Assembly (NCBI GenBank): GCA_003516765.1
Contig: DPCD01000184.1
Location: 565-7,245 of the forward strand
Length of the DNA stretch: 6,681 bases
Direction of reading: 5' to 3'
From: Clostridiales bacterium
Lineage (GTDB): Bacteria > Bacillota > Clostridia > Oscillospirales > Oscillospiraceae
The notes beneath the pieces were generated by a model, which saw only the letters and a list, made by a program, of their open reading frames with translations, was not told the origin of the DNA and did no database searches. Below are positions 1-4,783 of the stretch, one piece after another (within the stretch, counting starts at the first letter, position 1; each line of letters opens with the position of its first letter). Made by a program: the position numbers and the translations under genes.

Positions 1-932
1 TGATAGATGGCGGTGCCGTCCATATTGATCGTTGCGCCGAGCGGCAGGACGAATGCGCTGATCTCCGGCTCAGCGCCCATTTTATTGCAGCACTCGATAT
101 TGACCGGCAGCGTCGCGTTGGAAGACGTGGTGGTGAACGCTGTGATCATGGCAGGGGCGATGCCCTTAAAGAAGGTGATGGGGTTCATTTTGGATAGGAA
201 CGTCACGGAAAGTCCATAAACCACCACAACGTGGATGAGGTAGCCAAGATAGGCAACGCCGATGATAAGCGCGAGCTTTCCAATGATCTGCGGACCGTTT
301 TCCGCGACAACGTTTGTCATCAGGCAGAACACGCCGTAGGGGGTAAAGCTGATAATCATCATCATGATCTTCATGACGACTTCCTGACCGCAGCTGATGA
401 GGTCGGCGATCTTCGCGCCCTTGCTGCCTGCTGCAAGGCAGCCTGCGCCGAGGAAGATGGCGATAACGATGACCGGCAGCATGTCGGCGTTTACCATGGG
501 CTTAAAGAGGTTATCCGGGAAGATGTTGACGATAACGCTCATAACAGATGGGGCTTCCTTGGCCTCATAGGCAAGCTCTCCAAGCTCTGCGGAGGGAAGC
601 GGTGTAAAATTGCCCTTGAAAAGATTGACCAGCACAAGACCAATGACAACGGCGAGCGCGGTTGTGAACATGTAGTAGATGAAGGTTTTCAGACCGACTG
701 AGCCGACGCGCTTGAGGTCGTTGAGGGAAATGACGCCGTCAGCGATGGAGAACAGAACGACGGGCACAACGAGGAACTTCAGGAGGTTCACATAGATCGT
801 GCCAATGGGCTTGATCCATTCCTTGGTGAAATCACCCCAGCCCGCAAACGCGCAGATCAGACCTGCGACGATACCGGCTGCCATGCCGATGAAAATCTGG
901 ATCGGCAGACTCAGTTTCTTCTTTTCTTTCAT
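1..932 (-). CDS. Dicarboxylate/amino-acid:cation symporter (DAACS family), C-terminus cut by window edge
   Basis: Sodium- or proton-coupled secondary transporter in the cytoplasmic membrane, taking up dicarboxylates or acidic amino acids (GltP/DctA/glutamate transporter fold). About 310 codons are present. Translation starts MKEKKKLSLPIQIFIGM and has the family's hydrophobic helices. The helical-hairpin 1 motif TTSSNATLPVN lies in the 3' part, then FVLPLGATINMDGTAIY. The cation-coordinating NMDGT motif of helix 7 is at 12-26, so only the last two-helix segment should lie outside the window. The ATG at 930-932 has a good AAGGAG site at 940-945 with a 7-nt spacer. The gene has its own promoter and is separated from the upstream oadG-like gene by a terminator. 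The exact substrate (C4-dicarboxylate, glutamate or aspartate) cannot be told from this fragment; the oadG-like neighbour makes a dicarboxylate attractive. The family call is secure. Confidence 0.93.
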   Translation of the reverse strand, partial: MKEKKKLSLPIQIFIGMAAGIVAGLICAFAGWGDFTKEWIKPIGTIYVNLLKFLVVPVVLFSIADGVISLNDLKRVGSVGLKTFIYYMFTTALAVVIGLVLVNLFKGNFTPLPSAELGELAYEAKEAPSVMSVIVNIFPDNLFKPMVNADMLPVIVIAIFLGAGCLAAGSKGAKIADLISCGQEVVMKIMMMIISFTPYGVFCLMTNVVAENGPQIIGKLALIIGVAYLGYLIHVVVVYGLSVTFLSKMNPITFFKGIAPAMITAFTTTSSNATLPVNIECCNKMGAEPEISAFVLPLGATINMDGTAIY

Positions 933-987
933 AAACTCTCTCCTTTTCTTTCCGGACGGGCAGGTACTTCCCATCCTGACTGTTGTC

Positions 988-1016
988 AGTGTATCACAAA
1001 AACTGGATGCGGTAAA
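988..1016 (-). promoter_or_regulatory. Probable sigma-A promoter of the symporter gene
   Basis: Read on the minus strand, a -35 TTTACC (1011-1016) is followed after exactly 17 bp by a -10 TACACT (988-993). Each hexamer matches the consensus at four of six positions. The start point would be near 981, leaving a leader of about 48 nt. This is a motif match only. Confidence 0.5.
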
Positions 1017-1032
1017 TGCAGATTGCACAGTA

Positions 1033-1048
1033 TTAACACAATCTTAAC
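1033..1048 (-). promoter_or_regulatory. Candidate operator: GTTAA-N6-GTTAA direct repeat upstream of the symporter
   Basis: On the minus strand the sequence is GTTAAGATTGTGTTAA: two GTTAA units 11 bp apart, one helical turn, 16 bp upstream of the symporter -35. A near copy (13/16 identical) lies in the oadG-like gene's promoter at 1585-1600, in the opposite orientation. Direct repeats with one-turn spacing are typical of sites bound by tandem response regulators. The binding protein is unknown. Confidence 0.45.
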
Positions 1049-1091
1049 GGCGAAAACGGGCGATTTGCACAGCTTCTGAACACGCGGGCGG

Positions 1092-1130
1092 GAAAAATGC
1101 GCGCCGCACAAACAAGCTTGTGCGGCGCGC
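1092..1130 (-). terminator. Rho-independent terminator of the oadG-like gene
   Basis: A perfect 13-bp inverted repeat, GCGCGCCGCACAA (1099-1111) with TTGTGCGGCGCGC (1118-1130), encloses a 6-nt loop. On the minus strand it is followed by ATTTTTCCC. It lies 28 bp past the oadG-like stop codon and separates that gene from the symporter. Confidence 0.88.
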
Positions 1131-1158
1131 TGATAGATGTATGGGGATTGCGCTGCTG

Positions 1159-1518
1159 TTACTTGATCTCGCGGATGGAGAGGAAGCGAAGCTCATTGAG
1201 GGGCTTTCCCATCTTGTCGGCAACGATTGCCATGAGCATTGCAGCGGTACGGTCGGGAACGTCGTGGAGCTTCACTTCGCCTGCGGAGCCGGGCGCAAAC
1301 GCCTTTGCGGCAGGCGCAGCGGGAGCGGCGGCTGCGGGAGCAGGAGCAGGTGCGGCGGCTTTTGCAGCAGCTTCCTTGTTCTGCATGATCTTGCCGGAAG
1401 CCTTGGTTACGAGCATCAGCAGAATCAGCCCGAAGAAGACGACCGCCATGCCGAGCACAACAATCAGAGCCGCAGTTCCGATGGGAACATCTACCATTGC
1501 CTGGTTAATCAGAAACAT
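1159..1518 (-). CDS. Sodium-pump decarboxylase gamma subunit (OadG/MmdD-like)
   Basis: Small membrane-anchor subunit of biotin-dependent, sodium-translocating decarboxylases (oxaloacetate, methylmalonyl-CoA or glutaconyl-CoA type). In this family it holds the carboxyltransferase and biotin subunits onto the membrane beta subunit. The 119-aa product has one N-terminal transmembrane helix (about residues 12-38), a long Ala/Pro-rich flexible linker (about 50-75) and a conserved soluble tail (86-119) with AAMLMAIVADKMGKPLNELR and a basic end. Length and layout fit OadG-family proteins. The ATG at 1516-1518 has AAGGAG at 1526-1531 with a 7-nt spacer, which favours it over the internal Met8. No alpha, biotin-carrier or beta subunit gene adjoins it: upstream is a Crp/Fnr regulator and downstream, past a terminator, a symporter. 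Which decarboxylase it serves is therefore open. The oadG symbol is withheld for that reason. Confidence 0.85.
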   Translation of the reverse strand: MFLINQAMVDVPIGTAALIVVLGMAVVFFGLILLMLVTKASGKIMQNKEAAAKAAAPAPAPAAAAPAAPAAKAFAPGSAGEVKLHDVPDRTAAMLMAIVADKMGKPLNELRFLSIREIK

Positions 1519-1566
1519 CTTTTTTCTCCTTCTTCCAAAGCCGCGTCGCGGCCGATTTCGGGTGTC

Positions 1567-1600
1567 ATTATACCGCGAAAGAACGTTAAAATGGCGTTAA
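1567..1600 (-). promoter_or_regulatory. Promoter of the oadG-like gene overlapped by the GTTAA-N6-GTTAA motif
   Basis: A consensus -10 TATAAT on the minus strand sits at 1567-1572; there is no good -35. At the expected -35 position lies GTTAAAATGGCGTTAA (1585-1600, plus-strand reading), the near twin of the motif at 1033-1048 in inverted orientation. A poor -35 with an overlapping operator suggests activator-dependent or repressible transcription. Confidence 0.5.
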
Positions 1601-1627
1601 AGAAGGAAGCGCGGGCGCAAGGTCGTG

Positions 1628-2317
1628 TTAAGAGCCGGATACGTCCGGGGAGAAAGGCGCGATCAGGCGGAAATGGCTGCGCTCGGTGGCAAGAAGACCG
1701 TCTTTCTGCAGGCGCGAAAGCTCCGCGGACATGGCCGAGCGCTCGATGCACAGATAGTCTGCCAGCTGCTGGCGGTCGAAGGGAATGTCAAATTCCAGAC
1801 TGCCCTGGCGCAGAGATTCCGACGAGAGATACGACAACAGCTTCTCGCGTGTGCGGCGCTTGCTCATGTGGGTGATCTTGTCGTTCAGCTGCAGATTCTT
1901 CCGCGCCAGCACCGAGACGAGATTCCGGATCAGCAGCGCGTGCTGCGGACAGGTCTCCGAGCAGACGGTGGTAATCCGCTGGATGTTCAGAAACATGACT
2001 TTGGAAGGCACGCTTGCGACGACGCTGACATTTAAGACCGCGCCGGGCGTTGCGGCAAAAGGCTCGGCGAAGGTGCCGGGCGGGAGAATCTTTCCCATGA
2101 TGTTCCGCTGCCCCCAGAGATCGTCCTGCACGGCAAACGCCGAACCGGAGAGCAGCAGCCCCATCGCCTGCGTCCGGTCTCCGGCGCGAAGGATGTATTC
2201 ACCCGCGCCCGCTTCGCGCACGACGGCGCCCACGCAGTGCAGCACGGACGTGATCTGCTGCGGCTCCATGGAGGCAAACAGCGGCGATTTCTGCAGCAGC
2301 GGCAGATAGTTTTCCAT
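1628..2317 (-). CDS. Crp/Fnr-family transcriptional regulator
   Basis: Cytoplasmic dimeric DNA-binding regulator of 229 aa. Residues about 20-115 form the cyclic-nucleotide-binding-type beta barrel (GEYILRAGD, then GKILPPGTFAEPFA). About 125-150 is the long dimerisation helix. About 155-218 is the winged helix-turn-helix, with DRQQLADYLCIERSAMSAEL around 181-200 and the recognition helix near 193-204. There are Cys at 28, 119, 123 and 190, but not the four-Cys arrangement of an E. coli-type FNR iron-sulphur cluster, so the signal is unknown. The ATG at 2315-2317 is preferred because AAAGGGG (2328-2334) lies 10 nt upstream. A TTG nine bases further upstream (2324-2326) is in frame but crowds that site. 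The gene is divergent from the zinc-ribbon gene and points into the oadG-like gene. No terminator is visible after its stop, so read-through into that gene is possible. It is a candidate regulator of both neighbours. Confidence 0.92.
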   Translation of the reverse strand: MENYLPLLQKSPLFASMEPQQITSVLHCVGAVVREAGAGEYILRAGDRTQAMGLLLSGSAFAVQDDLWGQRNIMGKILPPGTFAEPFAATPGAVLNVSVVASVPSKVMFLNIQRITTVCSETCPQHALLIRNLVSVLARKNLQLNDKITHMSKRRTREKLLSYLSSESLRQGSLEFDIPFDRQQLADYLCIERSAMSAELSRLQKDGLLATERSHFRLIAPFSPDVSGS

Positions 2318-2332
2318 AAAAAACAAACCCCT

Positions 2333-2346
2333 TTGTTGGAAATCAA
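2333..2346. promoter_or_regulatory. FNR/CRP-like palindromic box
   Basis: TTGTTGGAAATCAA matches the FNR half-site pattern TTGAT-N4-ATCAA at 9 of 10 defined positions. It lies in the 5' leader of the crp/fnr-type gene, overlapping the start of its ribosome site, and 5 bp upstream of the TTGACA of the divergent zinc-ribbon gene. That geometry would suit autorepression together with control of the divergent gene. This is inference from motif and position. Confidence 0.45.
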
Positions 2347-2351
2347 ACAGC

Positions 2352-2392
2352 TTGACACGCCGTATTATACTATACTACAAGTAAGAAAACAA
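2352..2392. promoter_or_regulatory. Divergent, overlapping promoters for the crp/fnr-type regulator and the zinc-ribbon gene
   Basis: Minus strand: TTGTTT (2387-2392), 17 bp, then a perfect TATAAT (2364-2369), driving the regulator. Plus strand: a perfect TTGACA (2352-2357) with a weaker -10, best TACAAG at 2376-2381 after an 18-bp spacer, driving the zinc-ribbon gene. The two promoters physically overlap, so polymerase occupancy at one should interfere with the other. Confidence 0.6.
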
Positions 2393-2442
2393 GCGGGCTC
2401 CCAACACAGGTTGTAAGCCCAATACGGAAGGAGGGCCGCGTT

Positions 2443-2730
2443 ATGCTGTATTCCGGCTGTCAGAGCAAATCGAAAGAAATCTCCATTGCGGAAAAAATCT
2501 GCCCGCAGTGCGGGAACCCGGTTGAAGTATTTTCAACCGACACCGAGGTGGTCTGCGACAAGTGCGGCTTTGTGATCTACAACGACATGCTCAGCTGCGT
2601 GCAGTGGTGCAAATACGCCAGAAAGTGCGTGGGCGATCAGATGTATGAGCAGATGATGGAAATCGCGAAGCACAACAAGGAAAAGGCGGCAAAGGAGCGT
2701 GCAGAAAAGGCAGCGTCCAAAGAGCCGTAA
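2443..2730 (+). CDS. Small cysteine-rich zinc-ribbon-like protein
   Basis: Protein of 95 aa with eight cysteines. Residues 20-42 hold a CPQCG...CDKCG zinc ribbon (C20, C23, C38, C41) of rubredoxin/zinc-ribbon type. It is followed by a second cluster at C52, C56 and C62 around SCVQWCKYARKC, plus C6 in the N-terminal MLYSGC. The tail (about 70-95) is a highly charged Lys/Glu/Ala helix with no membrane segment. Similar short proteins occur in Clostridia without an assigned function, as far as I recall. The second cluster could bind another metal or an iron-sulphur cluster. The ATG has a strong AAGGAGG at 2428-2434 with an 8-nt spacer. It is divergent from the Crp/Fnr-type gene across an FNR-like box, which suggests redox- or metal-linked control. 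Function is not assigned. Confidence 0.88.
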   Translation: MLYSGCQSKSKEISIAEKICPQCGNPVEVFSTDTEVVCDKCGFVIYNDMLSCVQWCKYARKCVGDQMYEQMMEIAKHNKEKAAKERAEKAASKEP

Positions 2731-2738
2731 GAAGAATC

Positions 2739-2761
2739 CCGGGAGGCTGTAAGCCTCCCGG
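2739..2761. terminator. Bidirectional terminator hairpin between convergent genes
   Basis: Perfect 10-bp arms CCGGGAGGCT (2739-2748) and AGCCTCCCGG (2752-2761) with a 3-nt loop lie in the 38-bp gap between the zinc-ribbon stop and the SpoIVB-like stop. The plus side continues AAATTTCTT and the minus side GATTCTTCTT. Both tails are only moderately T-rich. Confidence 0.75.
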
Positions 2762-2768
2762 AAATTTC

Positions 2769-3752
2769 TTACCGGTAAGCGTCGCACTGCGAGAGCATGG
2801 TCTGCATGAAAATGCCGTAGCCCTGCTCGGGGCGGTTGACCAGCACATGCGTGACCGCGCCGACGAGTCTGCCGTCCTGCAGAATGGGGCTTCCAGACAT
2901 GCCCTGGACAATGCCGCCGGTTTTTTCGAGCAGACGCTCGTCGGTGACGGTAATCAGAAGATTGCGTCCGTTTTCCGCCTGCGGATAAAGCCGCTCGATG
3001 CGCACAGAATATTCCGTGACCTCCGCGCCGTCGACGTTTGCAAGAATCGTCGCCGCGCCGGTGCGGACCTGCGTGCTGTCTGCGACCGGCACCGCCTCGT
3101 GCGCAGGCGAAGCGTTCAGCGTTCCGAAAATGCCGTGCGTTTCGTTCTGCGAGACAGAGCCGAGCGCCGTCGAAACGTCGAAGCTCCCGTGCAGCTCGCC
3201 CGGCGTGCCGCGCACGCCTTTTTTGACGCCGGATACGACGGAAGGCACCAGAATGCCGCCGGTGGCGGCAAGCGGCTGCGTGCCGGAAAGACCGGTGACG
3301 CCGTGCCCCAGCGCGCCGCAGACACCGGTTTCGGGGTCGTAGAAGGTAATGGTGCCGATGCCGGAAATGTTGTCGCGCACCGATACGCCAAGGCGGTAGC
3401 CCTGCTGCGTCTTCTCCGGTGTCAGGAAAAACTCCGCCTGTTTTTGCCCGCGCTGAACCAGAAGCCGCACGCTCTTTCCGCCGGAGAGCTGCCGGACGGC
3501 GTCCGCTGCGGACGAGACGCAAGCGCCGTCCATTTTTAAAATGGTATCGCCCGCGCGCAGCCCGGCGCGCTGCGCCGGTGCGTCCTCGTCCAGAGCGGTA
3601 ATCAGAAGACCGCCCGTGTAGAGCTTGATGCCGGCGGTGCTGCCGCCGGGAACCAGATACTCCGGCTTGGCGGCAAGCGCCTGCGCGCAGAGCAGAAGCG
3701 ATAGAACAAGCGCCGTAAGACCCCGGCGCAGTGCCAAAAATTTTTGTTTCAT
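2769..3752 (-). CDS. SpoIVB-like S55 serine peptidase with PDZ domain
   Basis: Secreted or membrane-tethered serine protease of the SpoIVB (MEROPS S55) family. In Bacillus, SpoIVB is made in the forespore and triggers the SpoIVFB/pro-sigma-K checkpoint. The 327-aa product has an N-terminal signal or anchor helix (about 11-28), a PDZ domain (about 40-110, with APAQRAGLRAGDTILKMDG) and the S55 core. The core shows VRDNISGIGTITFYDPETG and ALGHGV with the likely catalytic His150, TDERLLEKTGGIVQGMSGSP with likely Asp271 and Ser286, and GAVTHVLVN. The Asp-Ser spacing of 15 agrees with what I recall for B. subtilis SpoIVB. It is about 100 residues shorter than the usual roughly 425 aa, mostly ahead of the core, but the core looks intact. 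The ATG has GGGAGAGGA upstream (3762-3770) with a 9-nt spacer. It is not beside recN or spo0A, the usual spoIVB neighbours, so it may be a paralogue. Confidence 0.9.
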   Translation of the reverse strand: MKQKFLALRRGLTALVLSLLLCAQALAAKPEYLVPGGSTAGIKLYTGGLLITALDEDAPAQRAGLRAGDTILKMDGACVSSAADAVRQLSGGKSVRLLVQRGQKQAEFFLTPEKTQQGYRLGVSVRDNISGIGTITFYDPETGVCGALGHGVTGLSGTQPLAATGGILVPSVVSGVKKGVRGTPGELHGSFDVSTALGSVSQNETHGIFGTLNASPAHEAVPVADSTQVRTGAATILANVDGAEVTEYSVRIERLYPQAENGRNLLITVTDERLLEKTGGIVQGMSGSPILQDGRLVGAVTHVLVNRPEQGYGIFMQTMLSQCDAYR

Positions 3753-3979
3753 CCCGCAAAATCCTCTCCCAGATGCTGTTCTCGAAGCTTAATATGGCGC
3801 AGCGCGGGCAATTCCACGCATGGACCCGGCTAGTAAAAACAAGACGGATTTCCTTGTCAAAAGCTGAAATGCCGCACGCAGCCGCCGGTTTTGCCGCAGC
3901 GCGCGGAAAAAGCTCCCGGGAAAGGGAAAAGCCGGCGCGGAAAAATTTGCGGCTTTTGCTGATTTTTGAAAAATAACGC

Positions 3980-4007
3980 TTGACAAATGCGCCAAGCCCG
4001 CTATAAT
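3980..4007 (+). promoter_or_regulatory. Sigma-A promoter of tRNA-Gln
   Basis: A perfect -35 TTGACA (3980-3985) and perfect -10 TATAAT (4002-4007) are separated by 16 bp. The predicted start, near 4014, is about 24 nt before the mature tRNA. It is the strongest promoter in the window, as expected for a stable RNA. The rest of the gap from 3753 to 3979 holds no convincing gene. It has an 8-bp inverted repeat (AAAAGCCG at 3927-3934, CGGCTTTT at 3950-3957) of unclear role. Confidence 0.88.
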
Positions 4008-4037
4008 AATACTTGCGTTTCGGCGCTGCGGCAATTT

Positions 4038-4111
4038 AGGGGATTTGTGTAACGGTAGCACACCGGACTCTGACTCCGTTTGCGGGGGTTCGAATCCCTC
4101 ATCCCCTGCCA
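4038..4111 (+). tRNA. tRNA-Gln (anticodon CTG)
   Basis: Cloverleaf of 74 nt including an encoded CCA. The acceptor AGGGGAT (4038-4044) pairs perfectly with ATCCCCT, with discriminator G and CCA at 4109-4111. The D arm is GTGT/GCAC around AACGGTA. The anticodon arm is CCGGA/TCCGT, whose outermost C-T pair is mismatched, with loop CTCTGAC and anticodon CTG at 4070-4072. The T arm is GGGGG/CCCTC with loop TTCGAAT and one G-T pair. It reads CAG (glutamine). It has its own strong promoter and terminator. Its 3' end marks the switch to AT-richer accessory DNA, and tRNA 3' ends are common integration sites. Confidence 0.95.
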
Positions 4112-4112
4112 A

Positions 4113-4156
4113 ATAAGAACGCTAATTTTGATACAAAGTTAGCGTTCTTATCTTTT
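4113..4156 (+). terminator. Rho-independent terminator of tRNA-Gln
   Basis: A perfect 13-bp stem (4113-4125 with 4139-4151, core AAGAACGCTAA/TTAGCGTTCTT) and 13-nt loop are followed by CTTTT. It starts two bases after the tRNA's CCA end. Confidence 0.88.
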
Positions 4157-4161
4157 GCCCG

Positions 4162-4186
4162 AAAAGCCTTATTCTACGGGCTTTTT
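4162..4186 (+). terminator. Second terminator-like hairpin after tRNA-Gln
   Basis: AAAAGCC (4162-4168) pairs with GGCTTTT (4179-4185) across a 10-nt loop. An alternative GCCCG/CGGGC pairing (4157-4161 with 4177-4181) runs straight into a T5 tract. Either fold resembles a weak intrinsic terminator backing up the first one. Confidence 0.5.
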
Positions 4187-4217
4187 CAGACTTTTTACAT
4201 TCTTTAATACCTGCTTG

Positions 4218-4252
4218 AAGCCGTCACGAGAGTGTTTCGTGGCGGCTTTTTT
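4218..4252 (+). terminator. Third terminator-like hairpin
   Basis: AAGCCGTCACGA (4218-4229) pairs with TCGTGGCGGCTT (4237-4248) with one wobble pair and a 7-nt loop, in a run of six T (4247-4252). No plus-strand gene lies between it and the tRNA. It is either a backup terminator or the remnant 3' end of a lost gene. Confidence 0.65.
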
Positions 4253-4288
4253 GCGTTTTTCAAAGGAAAATGGGTTAAAAACCAAAAA

Positions 4289-4346
4289 GTAATCGTTCAA
4301 TTTTAGGGTATTCGTTCATTTTTAGGAGTAATCGTTCAATGATAGC
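4289..4346 (+). repeat. Three tandem 19-bp direct repeats (iteron-like)
   Basis: Unit 1 (4289-4307) is GTAATCGTTCAATTTTAGG. Unit 2 (4308-4326) matches it at 17/19 and abuts it directly. Unit 3 (4328-4346) follows after one base and matches unit 1 at 16/19. All share the core TCGTTCA. The period of 19-20 bp places the units on nearly one face of the helix, as in arrays bound by a replication initiator, a recombinase or its accessory factor, or a repressor. The array is non-coding, between the tRNA terminators and the XRE gene's 3' end. Confidence 0.6.
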
Positions 4347-4358
4347 AAAACGGCAAAG

Positions 4359-4404
4359 AAAAAGCACATTGCACCTTCCCGGTTGGAGGTTCAATGTGCT
4401 TTTT
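4359..4404 (-). terminator. Terminator of the XRE repressor gene (also T-rich on the plus strand)
   Basis: A 13-bp stem AAAAAGCACATTG (4359-4371) with CAATGTGCTTTTT (4392-4404) is extended by ACCT/AGGT after one mismatch, with a 10-nt loop. On the minus strand it ends in TTTTT and overlaps the XRE stop codon. The plus strand also ends in TTTTT, so it could work both ways. Confidence 0.82.
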
Positions 4405-4705
4405 ACATCGTATTCATAAGGTCAAGCAGCAGTCGCTTCTGTTCGTCACTTAAAGAACTCCACCTTGAAAACAATTCCTGCTGTTCAGGTGTCAACGCAT
4501 TAGGCTCATCGCTTTCCGAGAAGAACTGAGCCAATGTAATTCCGAAAGCCTTGCAAACTGCTTCCAGTGTTGGCAGCGTTGGTGCGTTATTTCTGTTGAA
4601 CATATTTGTAACGGTGGAATGAGAAAGGTTCGATTCCTTTGCTAACCTATAATCTGTCCAACCGCGTTCTTCCATTAGCTGCTTGATTCTTTTCTGCGCA
4701 TCCAT
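4403..4705 (-). CDS. XRE/Cro-CI-family transcriptional regulator
   Basis: Protein of 100 aa with an N-terminal helix-turn-helix of the lambda-repressor type (about 5-60). DYRLAKESNLS is the first helix of the motif, HSTVTNMFNRN the recognition helix, and PTLPTLEAVCKAFGITLAQFF closes the domain. The C-terminal tail (about 70-100, LTPEQQELFSRWSSLSDEQK) is a short amphipathic helix pair often seen in these regulators, possibly for dimerisation. The ATG at 4703-4705 has AAAGGTG at 4711-4717 with a 5-nt spacer. The gene diverges from the 70-aa gene across a 12-bp-arm inverted repeat that covers both promoters. By analogy with similar repressor pairs it probably represses itself and that gene. Such regulators are typical of phages and integrative elements. 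Confidence 0.92.
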   Translation of the reverse strand: MDAQKRIKQLMEERGWTDYRLAKESNLSHSTVTNMFNRNNAPTLPTLEAVCKAFGITLAQFFSESDEPNALTPEQQELFSRWSSLSDEQKRLLLDLMNTM

Positions 4706-4723
4706 GCCATCACCTTTCCATCT

Positions 4724-4763
4724 GTAACTATTATAATCCCCGAAATGGTGGTATAATAGTCAC
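4724..4763. promoter_or_regulatory. Operator-like inverted repeat over divergent promoters
   Basis: Arms GTAACTATTATA (4724-4735) and TATAATAGTCAC (4752-4763) are inverted repeats at 11 of 12 positions across a 16-bp centre. Each arm carries a perfect -10: TATAAT on the minus strand at 4730-4735 for the XRE gene, and TATAAT on the plus strand at 4752-4757. The plus one is an extended -10 (TGGTATAAT, 4749-4757) and drives the 70-aa gene. The -35 hexamers are poor on both strands. A dimeric repressor bound here would block both -10 elements. Confidence 0.65.
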
Positions 4764-4783
4764 AATGGGTAGACAGAGGATAT

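Noticed and set aside
231..701. Plus-strand frame of 156 codons within the symporter region
   Set aside because: His/Asp-rich shadow of the minus-strand transporter, which has NMDGT and helical-hairpin motifs.
1120..1875. Plus-strand frame of 251 codons across the oadG-like gene and the regulator's end
   Set aside because: Gly/Cys/Ser/Arg-rich shadow produced by the Ala/Pro linker read in antisense; it begins inside a terminator hairpin.
2847..3539. Plus-strand frame of 230 codons antisense to the SpoIVB-like gene
   Set aside because: No recognisable domain, Arg-rich shadow composition; the opposite strand has clear S55 and PDZ motifs and a ribosome site.
2533..3759. Minus-strand frame of 408 codons over the SpoIVB-like gene
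   Set aside because: Low-complexity Arg/Ala/His-rich translation, a shadow of the GC-rich SpoIVB-like gene in another frame, and it also runs antisense through the zinc-ribbon gene.
3789..4112. Minus-strand frame of 107 codons beginning MAGDEGFEPPQTESESG
   Set aside because: It is the antisense of the tRNA-Gln; such frames across tRNA genes are a known false-gene pattern. It has no ribosome site and ends in non-coding DNA.
4289..4346. CRISPR array
   Set aside because: The units abut without spacers and there are no cas genes; they are tandem repeats, not a CRISPR.
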